Source: Fratercula arctica (Eukaryota; Chordata; Aves; Charadriiformes; Alcidae). From it: a stretch of DNA of 64,000 nucleotides. The notes beneath the pieces were generated by a model that made no database searches, was not told the DNA's origin, and worked only from the letters and a program-made list of their open reading frames with translations. The translations under genes were made by a program, and so were the position numbers. The stretch lies in contig CANTUZ010000027.1 of assembly GCA_947846985.1 (NCBI GenBank), forward strand, positions 2,973,535-3,037,534, written 5' to 3'. Below are positions 34,090 through 45,879 of the stretch, one piece after another; within the stretch, counting starts at the first letter, position 1, and each line of letters starts with the position of its first letter.

Positions 34090-34919
34090 GACTCAGAGCA
34101 AAGGGATTTTGGGGCCAAAACCAGTCGAGATTTGCTGCAAACGGTCAAGGGTTGAGGCAGAATTGGTGGAGGTTTGGTGCAAACAGTTGAGATTGGGCCA
34201 AAACCAGTCAAGGGTTTGGGGAAAAGAGTCAAGATTTGGGACGAGATTGGTTGAATTTGGGGCAAACAGCTGACGCTTGGGGCAAAACCAGTCAGGATTT
34301 TGGGTGACCGTTCATGTTTTGTGGCAAATTGTTTAGGTTTGGGGCCAACAGTTGAGGTTTGGGCCAAAACGGGTCAAGGGTTTGTGGCAAAAAGTCAAGA
34401 TTCGGGACAAAACTGGTTGAATTTGAAGCAAATGTTTCAGACTTGGGAGAAAAGCATTTGAGTGTTGGGGCAAATGTTTGGGATTCGGGGCAAAGGGTTG
34501 TGACTTGGGGCAAGCGGATGATATTTGGGAGAAAAGCCATTGAGGTTTAGGGCAAAAATGGTCAGGTTTGGGATAAATGGTCAAGGATTGGAGCAGAAGT
34601 GGTCAAGAGATTGGTCGAGAGCGTGGAAGGTTTGGGGCAAGAACGGTGGAGGTTTGGGGCACAAATGGTCAAGATTTGGTGCCAATCATTTGAGATTTTG
34701 GGTAAAAACGGTTGAGTTTCGGTAGAAATGGTCAAGGATTGTGGCAAATGGTCAAGAGTTGGGGCAAACGATGGAGGTCTGGGGCAAAACCAGTCAGGGT
34801 TTGATGCAAAGGGTTGAGATTTGGGGCAAAAAGGGTCGAGGTTTGGGGCACGTGGTTCAGATTTGGGGCAATAATGGTCAATTTCAGGACACAGTGCAGG
34901 GATTCTGGGACACGGTGCC
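34090..34919. repeat. 21-bp minisatellite spacer
   Basis: Tandem degenerate units of the AAATGGTCAAGGTTTGGGGCA family between segments 3 and 2. Just upstream, at about 34025-34045, lies a long poly-G run. No gene seen. Confidence 0.8.
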
Positions 34920-35269
34920 GGGGTTGGCGCCATCACCATAACCACAACCACCAGCATAATCAGCTTTGGCGCAGTAGTAGGTGGCCGTGTCGTCGTCCCT
35001 GAGGCTGTTCATCTGCAGCGTGACCGTGCTCTGGGAGTTGTCCCTGGAGATGGTGAAGCGCCCCTGGACCGACGGCGCGTAGTAGGTGGTACCACCACTG
35101 CTGGTAATACCCGCGACCCACTCGAGCCCCTTCCCGGGCGCCTGTCGCACCCATCCCATGCCTTTGCTGCTGAAGGAGAAGCCGGAGGCCTTGCAGCGGA
35201 GGGTGAGGGACCCCCCGGGTGTCTGGAGGCCCCCCCCGGACTCCACCAGCTGCACGGCCGCCATCAGCC
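34920..35269 (-). pseudogene. IGHV: IGHV segment 3, full V exon, no leader
   Basis: Same class as segment 2: acceptor and [12 protein letters not shown] start (ATG at 35264), intact frameworks, CDR1 SSKGMG identical to segment 2 but CDR2 [11 protein letters not shown] different. The fused tail is [17 protein letters not shown], one of the more divergent D-like ends (ANP for the usual TNP). The upstream flank matches that of segment 2 closely, so the two arose by duplication. No leader and no RSS. Confidence 0.9.
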
Positions 35270-35429
35270 CTGGGCAGGGGGCAGAAGGGGAGACCCCCCA
35301 GCTCCCCCTGCTCCTGGCTCCAGGCTGGTTCCAACCTCGGCGGAGAAAATCTGGGGTCCTGGGCGGGGGGGGGGCGGAATCTGGGACTTGGAAGGGGTCT
35401 GGGCTCTGGGGAGGGGCCAGGACTCAGAG

Positions 35430-36474
35430 CAAAGGGATTTTTGGGCCAAAACCAGTCGAGATTTGCTGCAAACGGTCAAGGGTTGAGGCAGAATTGGTGG
35501 AGGTTTGGTGCAAACAGTTGAGATTGGGCCAAAACCAGTCAAGGCTTTGGGTAATCAGTCAAGGTTTGGGACAAGATTGGTTGAATTTGGGGCAAACAGC
35601 TGACGCTTGGGGCAAAACCAGTCAGGATTTGGGGTGACCGTTCATGTTTTGTGGCAAATTGTTTAGGTTTGGGGCCAACAGTTGAGGTTTGGGCCAAAAC
35701 GGGTCAAGGGTTTGTGGCAAAAAGTCAAGATTCGGGACAAAACTGGTTGAATTTGGGGCAAACAGTTGAGACTTGGAGCAAAAGCCTTCGAGTGTTGGGG
35801 AAATGTTTGGGATTTGGGGCAAAGGGTTGTGACTTGGGGCAAGCGGACGATATTTGGGAGAAAAGCCATTGAGGTTTAGGGCAAAAATGGTCAGGTTTGA
35901 GAGAAATAGTCAAGGTTTGGGTCAAAAGCGGTCGAGAGTTTGGTCGAGAGCATGGAAGGTTTGGGGCAAGAACGGGGGAGGTTTGGGGCACAAATGGTCG
36001 AGGTTTGGTGCCAATCATTTGGGACTTGGAGAAAAAATGGTCAAGATTTAGCACATATGCTCAAGGTTTGGGACAAATGGTCAAGAGTTGGGGCAAACCA
36101 TGGAGGTCTGGGGCAAAAACGGTCGGGGTTTGATGCAAAGGGTTGAGGTTTGGGGTGCTGGGGGGTCTGTGGGACACAGGAGGGCTCTGGGCTCTGTGTC
36201 GGGTTCCGCATCTCGGAGCAAAGGGATTTTAGGCCCCAAAAATGTCGAGGTTTGGTGCCACTAGTTTGAGACTTGGGGCAAATGGTGAAGATTTGGGGCA
36301 AAGGGTTGAGACTTGGCGAAAGAGTCGAGGTTTGGGGAAAGAAGGGGCACGATTTGATGGAAATTCTTGAGATCTGGGAGAAACGTGGTGAAGGTTTGGT
36401 GCAAAACCAGTTGAGATTTGGGCCCCAACTGGTCAATTTGAGGACACGGCGCAGGGATGTGGGGTCACGGTGCC
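35430..36474. repeat. 21-bp minisatellite spacer
   Basis: About 1 kb of 21-bp units. The stretch 36130-36230 is a short non-repeat block (GGTGCTGGGGGGTCTGTGGG and onward) that recurs at about 31890, 42965, 49820, 54400, 58825 and 60430. It is duplicated with 6812-bp offset at 42.2-43.3 kb. Confidence 0.8.
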
Positions 36475-36738
36475 GGAGTTGGTGCCACCACCACCATAAG
36501 CACTTTTGGTGCAGTAGTAGGTGGCCGTGTCGTCGTCCCTGAGGCTGTTCATCTGCAGCGTGACCGTGCTCTGGGAGTTGTCCCTGGAGACGGTGAAGCG
36601 CCCCTTGACCGACGGCGCGTACCATGTGCTACCACCATCGCTGTTAATCTCCGCGACGTATTCCAGCCCCTTCCCGGGCGCCTGTCGCACCCAGAACATG
36701 TCGTAGCTGCTGAAGGAGAAGCCGGAGCCCTTGCAGGG
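36475..36738 (-). pseudogene. IGHV: IGHV segment 4, 5'-truncated before the first Cys
   Basis: V homology begins exactly at the first conserved Cys ([18 protein letters not shown]) and continues through FR2, CDR2 ([11 protein letters not shown]), FR3 ([10 protein letters not shown], with V for I) and a short tail [13 protein letters not shown]. The rest of FR1, the acceptor and leader are absent; upstream is an unrelated GC-rich block (36740-37000). FR1 loss makes it non-functional. Near-identical copy at 43287-43550. Confidence 0.85.
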
Positions 36739-37004
36739 GTCTGGGCTCGGGGCCGGGGGGCATCAAGGTGCCCAGAGATGACTCCAGGTGTTGGGTTTCT
36801 GCCCCACACAAGGAGCTGGGCACCGTGCAGGGCTCCAGGCTGGCTCCAGGGCTCCAGACTGGGGGCAAGAATTCTGGTCTTGGGGACGATGGTGGAGGCT
36901 CGGGGCAAGGAGCTGGGTTGGGGGCTGGGGTGCAAGGGGTGGTGGAAGGTTCTCGGAAGGATGCTGGGGCTGCAGGAAGATGCCGGGATGTGGGACACGG
37001 TGCC
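36739..37004. other. Non-repetitive spacer between IGHV segments 4 and 5
   Basis: GC-rich sequence without the 21-bp unit, near-identical to 43551-43816. A long minus-strand frame runs through it from segment 5 into segment 4, but this is read-through of an open GC-rich spacer, not a fused gene. Confidence 0.5.
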
Positions 37005-37516
37005 GGGGTTGGTGCCACCACCATAACAACCACCACCACCACCATAATCAGCTTTGGCGCAGTAGTAGGTGGCCGTGTCGTCGTCCCTGAGGCTGTTCAT
37101 CTGCAGCGTGACCGTGCTCTGGGAGTTGTCCCTGGAGATGGTGAAGCGCCCCTGGACCGACGGCGCGTATTCGGTGTAACTACCATCGTTGGTAATACGT
37201 GCAACGAACTCGAGCCCCTTCCCGGGCGCCTGTCGCACCCATTGCATAGCGACGCTGCTGAAGGAGAAGCCGGAGGCCTTGCAGCGGAGGGTGAGGGACC
37301 CCCCGGGTGTCTGGAGGCCCCCCCCGGACTCCACCAGCTGCACGGCCGCCATCAGCCCTGGGCAGGGAGGAAGGAGAGAATTGAGTCGCCCGGTCCCGCC
37401 ATCGCCCCCCATCTCCGCGCCCGGGGGTTGGGGGGGGAAAGGGGGTGATCGGGGCCGGGTCCTACCTGGGAGGAGGAGGAGGAGGAGGAGGAAGGGGGAG
37501 GGGGCTGATCCGCCAT
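37005..37516 (-). pseudogene. IGHV: IGHV segment 5, full V exon with frameshifted poly-Leu leader
   Basis: V exon 37005-37357 is complete: [15 protein letters not shown]1 SSVAMQ, CDR2 [14 protein letters not shown] and tail [19 protein letters not shown] leader-like exon (37466-37516) lies upstream across an intron with GT and AG ends. It is 51 nt: translation from its ATG gives [12 protein letters not shown] and, once spliced, meets TGA at the start of the V exon. The hydrophobic frame ([13 protein letters not shown]) has no ATG. It thus lacks one base against the plus-strand copy at 62415. No RSS. Confidence 0.9.
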
Positions 37517-37579
37517 GGGTCCTGCTGGGGGGGCACGGGGGGTCCTGTCTGTCCCGAGGGGCTGGAGTTGGTCGGGGGG

Positions 37580-38531
37580 ATGGTGAAAGGGTCGGGGTTT
37601 GCTGCAAAGAGTCGAGGTCGGGGGCAGCAGCGACGGAGGTGAGAGGGAAATGGTGGAGGTTTGGGGCCAAAACGGTGGGGGACTGGGTCAAACGCGGAGA
37701 TTTGGGGTGAAAGCTGTCGAGGTTTATGTCAAAAATGGTCACGGTTTGGGGCAAATGGTCAAGACTTGAGGGAAAAGTGGTCAAAATATTGGCCAAACCC
37801 CTTGAAGTTTTGGGGCAAGACCAGTGGAAGTTTGGGGCAAAAAGGGTTGAGGTTTGGTGCCAGTTGTTTCAGATTTGGGTCCAAAATGGCCAGGATTGGG
37901 GCAAACGGTCAAGGTTTGGGGGAAATGATCAACAGTTTGGGCAAATCGTGGAGGTCTGGGGCAAAAGCGGTCGGGGTTTGATGCAAAGGGTTGAGATTTG
38001 GGCCAAAACCAGTCAAGGCTTTGGGGCAAACAGTCAAGATTAGGGACAAAATTGGTTGAATTTGGGGCAAACGGATGGCGCTTGTGGCAAAACCAGTCAA
38101 GAGTTGGGGAAAAAACCGTTCATGTTTTGGCACAAATGGTTCAGGTTTGGAGCAAACAGTTGAGGTTTGGGGCAAGGGGACAGTATTTGGAACAAAAGCT
38201 CTTGAGGTTTAGGGCAAAAATGGTCAGGTTTGGGAGAAATAGTCAAGATTTGGAGCAAAAGTGGTCGAGAGATTGGAGGTTTGGGGCAAGAACAGTGGGG
38301 GTTTGGGGCACAAATGGTGGAGGTTTGGTGCCAGTCCTTTGAGATTTGGGTCAAAAATGGTCAAGGTTTGGGGCAAATGGTCAAGAGTTGGGGCAAACCA
38401 TGGAGGTCTGGGGCAAAAGCGGTCGGGGTTTGATCCAAACAGTTGAGATTTGGGGCAAAAAATGGTTGCGTTCGTGGGGCAACTGCAGTTGATTTGAGGA
38501 CACGGCACAGGGATTCTGGGACAACGGTGCC
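37580..38531. repeat. 21-bp minisatellite spacer
   Basis: Tandem 21-bp units upstream of segment 6's 3' end. The sequence recurs almost unchanged at 40640-41730, 44420-45365, 48960-49450 and 50780-51870, always upstream of a poly-Leu leader class segment. Confidence 0.8.
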
Positions 38532-38884
38532 GGGGTTGGTGCCACCACCATAACAACCACCACCACCACCATAAGCAGCTTTGGTGCAGTAGTAGGTGGC
38601 CGTGTCGTCGTCCCTGAGGCTGTTCATCTGCAGCGTGACCGTGCTCTGGGAGTTGTCCCTGGAGATGGTGAAGCGCCCCTTGACCGACTGCGCGTACCAT
38701 GTGCTACTACCACCGCTGTTAATCTCCGCGACGTACTCGAGCCCCTTCCCGGGCGCCTGTCGCACCCATTCCATGCTGATGCTGCTGAAGTCGAAGCCGG
38801 AGGCCTTGCAGCGGAGGGTGAGGGACCCCCCGGGTGTCTGGAGGCCCCCCCCGGACTCCACCAGCTGCACGGCCGCCATCAGCC
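38532..38884 (-). pseudogene. IGHV: IGHV segment 6, full V exon, no leader
   Basis: Complete V exon: acceptor, [12 protein letters not shown] (ATG 38879), CDR1 region [13 protein letters not shown]2 [13 protein letters not shown]3 with AQSVKGR for the commoner APSVQGR, and tail [19 protein letters not shown] one-base insertion (GGGACAACGG) lies just after the tail. The flank is the leaderless type. It is the 6838-bp partner of segment 11, with the same CDR1 and CDR2. Confidence 0.9.
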
Positions 38885-39039
38885 CTGGGCAGGGGGCAGA
38901 AGGGGAGACCCCCCAGCTCCCCCTGCTCCTGGCTCCAGGCTGGTTCCAACCTCGGCGGAGAAAATCTGGGGTCCGGGGGGGGGGGGCGGAATCTGGGACT
39001 TGGAAGGGGTCTGGGCTCTGGGGAGGGGCCAGGACTCAG

Positions 39040-40037
39040 AGCAAAGGGATTTTTGGGCCAAAACCAGTCGAGATTTGCTGCAAACGGTCAAGGGTTGAGG
39101 CAGAACTGGTGGAGGTTTGGTGCAAACAGTTGAGATTGGGGCCAAAACCAGTCAAGGGTTTGGGGAAAACAGTCAAGGTTTGGGACAAGATTGGTGGAAT
39201 TTGGGGCAAACAGCTGATGCTTGGGGCAAAACCAGTCAAGATTTGGGGTAATCATTCATGTTTTGTGGCAAATGGTTCTGTTTTGGGGCAAACAGTTGAG
39301 GTTTGGCCTAAAACCAGTCAAGCGTTTGGAGAAAACAGTCAAGATTTGGGACAACACTGGTTGAGTTGGAGGCAAATGTTTGAGACGGGTCAAAACCAGT
39401 CAAGATTTGGGGCAAACGGTTGGGGTTTGAGGCAAACAGTTGGGACGTGGGGGAAAAAACCTGTCAAGATTTGTTGCAAAGTGTTGAGGCATTTTGGGGC
39501 AAAAGCGGTGGAGATTTGCTGCAAGCAGTTGAGGAGTTGGGTCAAAAAGGGTCGAGGTTTGGTGCAGAGAGTCAAGGGTTGGGGCAAAATTGACGGAGGT
39601 GAGAGGGAAATGGTGGAGGTTTGGGGTAAAAATGGTTGATGTTTTGGTCAAATGGGTGAGATTTGGGGCAAGCGGAGGATATTTGGGGCAAAAGCTGTTG
39701 TGGTTTAGGAGAAAAGGGGCCAGGTTTGGGTCAAATGGTCAAGGTTTTTGGCAAAAGCGATCGAGATATTGGGCAAGACCTTTGAAGGTTTGGGGCAAGA
39801 ACGGTGGAGGTTTGGGGTGCAAATGGTCGAGGTTTGGTGCCAATCCTTTGAGATTTGGGGAGAAAATAGTCCGGATTTTGAGCAAATGGTCAAGAGTTGG
39901 GGCAAACCATGGAGGTCTGGGGCAAAAGCGGTCAGTGTTTGATGCAAACAGTTGAGATTTGGGTAAAAATGGTTGCATCTATGGGACAACTCCAGTTGGT
40001 TTGAGGACACGGCACAGGGATTCTGGGACACGGTGCC
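39040..40037. repeat. 21-bp minisatellite spacer
   Basis: Tandem 21-bp units, duplicated with 6838-bp offset at 45.9-46.9 kb and again around 47.4-48.4 kb. No gene seen. Confidence 0.8.
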
Positions 40038-40576
40038 GGGGTTGGTGCCACCACCATAACCACAACCACCATAAGCAGCTTTGGCGCAGTAGTAGGTGGC
40101 CGTGTCGTCGTCCCTGAGGCTGTTCATCTGCAGCGTGACCGTGCTCTGGGAGTTGTCCCTGGAGATGGTGAAGCGCCCCTGGACCGACGGCGCGTAGTTT
40201 GTGTAACTACCACCGCTGTTAATACCCGCGACCCACTCGAGCCCCTTCCCGGGCGCCTGTCGCACCCATTCCATTTGGAAGCTGCTGAAGGAGAAGCCGG
40301 AGGCCTTGCAGCGGAGGGTGAGGGACCCCCCGGGTGTCTGGAGGCCCCCCCCGGACTCCACCAGCTGCACGGCCGCCATCAGCCCTGGGCAGGGAGGAAG
40401 GAGAGAATTGAGTCGCCCGGTCCCGCCATCGCCCCCCATCTCCGCGCCCGGGGGTTGGGGTTGGGGGGGGAAAGGGGGTGAGCGGGGCCGGGTCCTACCT
40501 GGGAGGGTGGCGAGGAGGAGGAGGAGGAGGAGGAGGAGGAGGAGGAGGAGGAAGGGGGAGGGGGCTGATCCGCCAT
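40038..40576 (-). pseudogene. IGHV: IGHV segment 7, full V exon with frameshifted poly-Leu leader
   Basis: V exon 40038-40384 complete: CDR1 SSFQME, CDR2 [11 protein letters not shown], tail [16 protein letters not shown]. The leader exon (40499-40576, 78 nt) has one of the longest CTC runs, about 13 codons, followed by ATLPG in the hydrophobic frame; the ATG is again one base out of that frame. The 3' spacer is shared with segment 12, but the 5' flank is not (segment 12 is leaderless), so a recombination break lies within the V exon or near its 5' end. No RSS. Confidence 0.9.
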
Positions 40577-40639
40577 GGGTCCTGCTGGGGGGGCACGGGG
40601 GGTCCTGTCTGTCCCGAGGGGCTGGAGTTGGTCGGGGGG

Positions 40640-41734
40640 ATGGTGAAAGGGTCAGGGTTTGCTGCAAAGAGTCGAGGTCGGGGGCAGCAGCGACGGAGGT
40701 GAGAGGGAAATGGTGGAGGTTTGGGGCCAAAACGGTGGGGGATTGGGCCAAACGCGGAGATTTGGGGTGAAAGCTGTCGAGGTTTACGTCAAAAATGGTC
40801 ACGGTTTGGGGCAAATGGTCAAGACTTGAGGGAAAAGTGGTCAAAATATTGGCCAAACCCCTTGAAGTTTTGGGGCAAGACCAGTGGAAGTTTGGGGCAA
40901 AAAGGGTTGAGGTTTGGTGCCAGTTGTTTCAGATTTGGGTCCAAAATGGCCAGGATTGGGGCAAACGGTCAAGGTTTGGGGGAAATGATCAACAGTTTGG
41001 GCAAATCGTGGAGGTCTGGGGCAAAAGTGGTCAGGGTTTGATGCAAAGGGTTGAGATTTGGGCCAAAACCAGTCAAGGCTTTGGGGCAAACAGTCAAGAT
41101 TAGGGACAACATTGGTTGAATTTGGGGCAAACGGATGGCGCTTGTGGCAAAACCAGTCAAGATCTGGGGAAAAACCGTTCATGTTTTGGCACAAATGGTT
41201 CAGGTTTGGAGCAAACAGTTGAGGTTTGGGGCAAAAACTCTCAAGGGTTTGGCGTAAACAGTCAAGATTTGGGACAAAATTGTTTGAATTTGGGGCAAAT
41301 GTTTCAGGCTTGGGGCAAAAGCATTTGAGTGTTGGGGCAAATGTTTGAAATTTGGGGCAAACGGTTGAGATTTGGGGCAAGGGGACAGTGTTTGGAACAA
41401 AAGCTCTTGAGGTTTAGGGCAAAAATGGTCAGGTTTGGGAGAAATAGTCAAGATTTGGAGCAAAAGTGGTCGAGAGATTGGAGGTTTGGGGCAAGAACAG
41501 TGGGGGTTTGGGGCACAAATGGTGGAGGTTTGGTGCCAGTCCTTTGAGATTTGGGTCAAAACTGGTCAAGGTTTGGGGCAAATGGTCACGAGTTGGGGCA
41601 AACCATGGAGGTCTGGGGCAAAAGCGGTCGGGGTTTGATCCAAACAGTTGAGATTTGGGGCAAAAATTCTTGCGTTCGTGGGGCAACTGCAGTTGATTTG
41701 AGGACACGGCACAGGGATTCTGGGACACGGTGCC
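40640..41734. repeat. 21-bp minisatellite spacer
   Basis: Tandem 21-bp units between segments 8 and 7, about 1.1 kb, closely matching 50780-51870. No gene seen. Confidence 0.8.
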
Positions 41735-42081
41735 GGGGTTGGTGCCACCACCATAAGCACAACCACCAGCAGCACTTTTGGCGCAGTAGTAGGTGGCCGT
41801 GTCGTCGTCCCTGAGGCTGTTCATCTGCAGCGTGACCGTGCTCTGGGAGTTGTCCCTGGAGATGGTGAAGCGCCCCTTGACCGACTGCGCGTACCATGTG
41901 CTACCACCATCGCTGTTAATCTCCACGACGTATTCCAGCCCCTTCCCGGGCGCCTGTCGCACCCATTCCATGTTGTAGCTGCTGAAGTCGAAGCCGGAGG
42001 CCTTGCAGCGGAGGGTGAGGGCCCCCCCGGGTGTCTGGAGGCCCCCCCCGGACTCCACCAGCTGCACGGCCGCCATCAGCC
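41735..42081 (-). pseudogene. IGHV: IGHV segment 8, full V exon, no leader
   Basis: Complete V exon (ATG 42076): [12 protein letters not shown] with Ala in place of Ser, CDR1 region [13 protein letters not shown]2 [12 protein letters not shown] with Val for the usual Ala before it, AQSVKGR, and tail [16 protein letters not shown]. The 5' flank is of the leaderless type and pairs with that of segment 3 at 6812-bp offset, whereas CDRs differ from segment 3. No RSS. Confidence 0.9.
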
Positions 42082-42239
42082 CTGGGCAGGGGGCAGAAGG
42101 GGAGACCCCCCAGCTCCCCCTGCTCCTGGCTCCAGGCTGGTTCCAACCTCGGCGGAGAAAATCTGGGGTCCTGGGGGGGGGGGGGCGGAATCTGGGACTT
42201 GGAAGGGGTCTGGGCTCTGGGGAGGGGCCAGGACTCAGA

Positions 42240-43286
42240 GCAAAGGGATTTTTGGGCCAAAACCAGTCGAGATTTGCTGAAAACGGTCAAGGGTTGAGGC
42301 AAAATTGGTGGAGGTTTGGTGCAAACAGTTGAGATTGGGCCAAAACCAGTCAAGGCTTTGGGGAAAACAGTCGAGATTAGGGATGAGATTGGTTGAATTT
42401 GGGGCAAACAGCTGACGCTTGGGGCAAAACCAGTCAAGATTTTGGGTGACCGTTCATGTTTTGTGGCAAATTGTTTAGGTTTGGGGCCAACAGTTGAGGT
42501 TTGGGCCAAAACGGGTCAAGGGTTTGTGGCAAAAAGTCAAGATTCAGGACAAAACTGGTTGAATTTGGGGCAAACAGTTGAGACTTGGAGCAAAAGCCTT
42601 CGAGTGTTGGGGAAATGTTTGGGATTTGGGGCAAAGGGTTGTGACTTGGGGCAAGCGGACGATATTTGGGAGAAAAGCCATTGAGGTTTAGGGCAGAATT
42701 GGTCAGGTTTGAGAGAAACGGTCAAGGTTTGGGTCAAAAGCGGTCGAGAGATTGGTCGAGAGCATGGAAGGTTTGGGGCAAGAACGGGGGAGGTTTGGGG
42801 CACAAATGGTCAAGGTTTGGTGCCAATCATCTGAGACTTGGGGCAAAAATGGTTGAGTTTTGGCACAAATGGTGAAGGTTTGGGGTGAACGGTCAAGAGT
42901 TGGGGCAAACCATGGAGGTCTGGGGCAAAAACGGTCAGGGTTTGATGCAAAGGGTTGAGGTTTGGGGTGCTGGGGGGTCTGTGGGACACAGGAGGGCTCT
43001 GGGCTCTGTGTCGGGTTCCGCATCTCGGAGCAAAGGGATTTTAGGCCCCAAAAATGTCGAGGTTTGGTGCCACTAGTTTGAGACTTGGGGCAAATGGTGA
43101 AGATTTGGGGCAAAGGGTTGAGACTTGGCGAAAGAGTCGAGGTTTGGGGAAAGAAGGGGCACGATTTGATGGAAATTCTTGAGATCTGGGAGAAACGTGG
43201 TGAAGGTTTGGTGCAAAACCAGTTGAGATTTGGGCCCCAACTGGTCAATTTGAGGACACGGCGCAGGGATGTGGGGTCACGGTGCC
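42240..43286. repeat. 21-bp minisatellite spacer (duplicate of 35430-36474)
   Basis: Tandem 21-bp units; most of the stretch is a 6812-bp-offset copy of the spacer at 35.4-36.5 kb. Confidence 0.8.
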
Positions 43287-43550
43287 GGAGTTGGTGCCAC
43301 CACCACCATAAGCACTTTTGGTGCAGTAGTAGGTGGCCGTGTCGTCGTCCCTGAGGCTGTTCATCTGCAGCGTGACCGTGCTCTGGGAGTTGTCCCTGGA
43401 GACGGTGAAGCGCCCCTTGACCGACGGCGCGTACCATGTGCTACCACCATCGCTGTTAATCTCCGCGACGTATTCCAGCCCCTTCCCGGGCGCCTGTCGC
43501 ACCCAGAACATGTCGTAGCTGCTGAAGGAGAAGCCGGAGCCCTTGCAGGG
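43287..43550 (-). pseudogene. IGHV: IGHV segment 9, 5'-truncated before the first Cys (duplicate of segment 4)
   Basis: Protein reading [31 protein letters not shown] and [13 protein letters not shown] is the same as segment 4. Flanks on both sides are also shared, so this is a recent block duplicate in which no CDR exchange has happened. FR1 and leader absent. Confidence 0.85.
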
Positions 43551-43816
43551 GTCTGGGCTCGGGGCCGGGGGGCATCAAGGTGCCCAGAGATGACTCCAGG
43601 TGTTGGGTTTCTGCCCCACACAAGGAGCTGGGCACCGTGCAGGGCTCCAGGCTGGCTCCAGGGCTCCAGACTGGGGGCAAGAATTCTGGTCTTGGGGACG
43701 ATGGTGGAGGCTCGGGGCAAGGAGCTGGGTTGGGGGCTGGGGTGCAAGGGGTGGTGGAAGGTTCTCGGAAGGATGCTGGGGCTGCAGGAAGATGCCGGGA
43801 TGTGGGACATGGTGCC

Positions 43817-44357
43817 GGGGTTGGTGCCACCACCATAACAACCACCACCACCACCATAAGCAGCTTTGGCGCAGTAGTAGGTGGCCGTGTCGTCGTCCCT
43901 GAGGCTGTTCATCTGCAGCGTGACCGTGCTCTGGGAGTTGTCCCTGGAGATGGTGAAGCGCCCCTGGACCGACGGCGCGTAGTAGGTGCTACCACCACTG
44001 CTATAAATACTCGCGACGTACTCGAGCCCCTTCCCGGGCGCCTGTCGCACCCATTCCATGGCTTTGCTGCTGAAGGAGAAGCCGGAGGCCTTGCAGCGGA
44101 GGGTGAGGGACCCCCCGGGTGTCTGGAGGCCCCCCCCGGACTCCACCAGCTGCACGGCCGCCATCAGCCCTGGGCAGGGAGGAAGGAGAGAATTGAGTCG
44201 CCCGGTCCCGCCATCGCCCCCCATCTCCGCGCCCGGGGGCGGGTGGTTGGCGGGTGGGGGAAAGGGGGTGAGCGGGGCCGGGTCCTACCTGGGAGGGCAA
44301 CGAGGAGGAGGAGGAGGAGGAGGAGGAGGAGGAAGGGGGAGGGGGCTGATCCGCCAT
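43817..44357 (-). pseudogene. IGHV: IGHV segment 10, full V exon with frameshifted poly-Leu leader
   Basis: V exon 43817-44169 complete: CDR1 SSKAME, CDR2 [11 protein letters not shown], tail [18 protein letters not shown]. Leader 44289-44357 (69 nt) again has its ATG out of frame with the Leu run (about 10 Leu, then VALPG). It is the 6812-bp partner of segment 5: the downstream spacer is nearly identical, yet CDR1 and CDR2 are different, which points to patchy exchange inside the V exon. No RSS. Confidence 0.9.
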
Positions 44358-44419
44358 GGGTCCTGCTGGGGGGGCACGGGGGGTCCTGTCTGTCCCGAGG
44401 GGCTGGAGTTGGTCGGGGG

Positions 44420-45369
44420 GATGGTGAAAGGGTCGGGGTTTGCTGCAAAGAGTCGAGGTCGGGGGCAGCAGCGACGGAGGTGAGAGGGAAATGGTGGAGG
44501 TTTGGGGCAAAAACGGTGGGGGATTGGGCCAAACGCTGAGATTTGGGGTGAAAGCTGTCGAGGTTTACGTCAAAAATGGTCACGGTTTGGGGCAAATGGT
44601 CAAGACTTGAGGGAAAAGTGGTCAAAATATTGGCCAAACCCCTTGAAGTTTTGGGGCAAGACCAGTGGAAGTTTGGGGCAAAAAGGGTTGAGGTTTGGTG
44701 CCAGTTGTTTCAGATTTGGGTCCAAAATGGCCAGGATTGGGGCAAACGGTCAAGGTTTGGGGGAAATGATCAACAGTTTGGGCAAATCGTGGAGGTCTGG
44801 GGCAAAAGCGGTCGGGGTTTGATGCAAAGGGTTGAGATTTGGGCCAAAACCAGTCAAGGCTTTGGGGCAAACAGTCAAGATTAGGGACAAAATTGGTTGA
44901 ATTTGGGGCAAACGGATGGCGCTTGTGGCAAAACCAGTCAAGAGTTGGGGAAAAACCGTTCATGTTTTGGCACAAATGGTTCAGGTTTGGAGCAAACAGT
45001 TGAGGTTTGGGGCAAGGGGACAGTATTTGGAACAAAAGCTCTTGAGGTTTAGGGCAAAAATGGTCAGGTTTGGGAGAAATAGTCAAGATTTGGAGCAAAA
45101 GTGGTCGAGAGATTGGAGGTTTGGGGCAAGAACAGTGGGGGTTTGGGGCACAAATGGTGGAGGTTTGGTGCCAGTCCTTTGAGATTTGGGTCAAAAATGG
45201 TCAAGGTTTGGGGCAAATGGTCAAGAGTTGGGGCAAACCATGGAGGTCTGGGGCAAAAGCGGTCGGGGTTTGATCCAAACAGTTGAGATTTGGGGCAAAA
45301 ATGGTTGCGTTCGTGGGGCAACTGCAGTTGATTTGAGGACACGGCACAGGGATTCTGGGACACGGTGCC
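44420..45369. repeat. 21-bp minisatellite spacer (duplicate of 37580-38531)
   Basis: Tandem 21-bp units, offset about 6840 bp from the spacer at 37.6-38.5 kb. Confidence 0.8.
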
Positions 45370-45722
45370 GGGGTTGGTGCCACCACCATAACAACCACCA
45401 CCACCACCATAAGCAGCTTTGGTGCAGTAGTAGGTGGCCGTGTCGTCGTCCCTGAGGCTGTTCATCTGCAGCGTGACCGTGCTCTGGGAGTTGTCCCTGG
45501 AGATGGTGAAGCGCCCCTTGACCGACTGCGCGTACCATGTGCTACTACCACCGCTGTTAATCTCCGCGACGTACTCGAGCCCCTTCCCGGGCGCCTGTCG
45601 CACCCATTCCATGCTGATGCTGCTGAAGTCGAAGCCGGAGGCCTTGCAGCGGAGGGTGAGGGACCCCCCGGGTGTCTGGAGGCCCCCCCCGGACTCCACC
45701 AGCTGCACGGCCGCCATCAGCC
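45370..45722 (-). pseudogene. IGHV: IGHV segment 11, full V exon, no leader (duplicate of segment 6)
   Basis: CDR1 (SISME), CDR2 ([11 protein letters not shown]) and tail are as in segment 6, at 6838-bp offset. It lacks the one-base insertion that follows the tail of segment 6. Leaderless flank, no RSS. Confidence 0.9.
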
Positions 45723-45879
45723 CTGGGCAGGGGGCAGAAGGGGAGACCCCCCAGCTCCCCCTGCTCCTGGCTCCAGGCTGGTTCCAACCTCGGCGGAGAA
45801 AATCTGGGGTCCTGGGGGGGGGGGCGGAATCTGGGACTTGGAAGGGGTCTGGGCTCTGGGGAGGGGCCAGGACTCAGAG

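Noticed and set aside
36549..37796. Minus-strand frame linking segments 4 and 5 as a two-domain V protein
   Set aside because: The second part is in another phase than segment 4's V frame and the linker is open GC-rich spacer; there is no linker or exon evidence.
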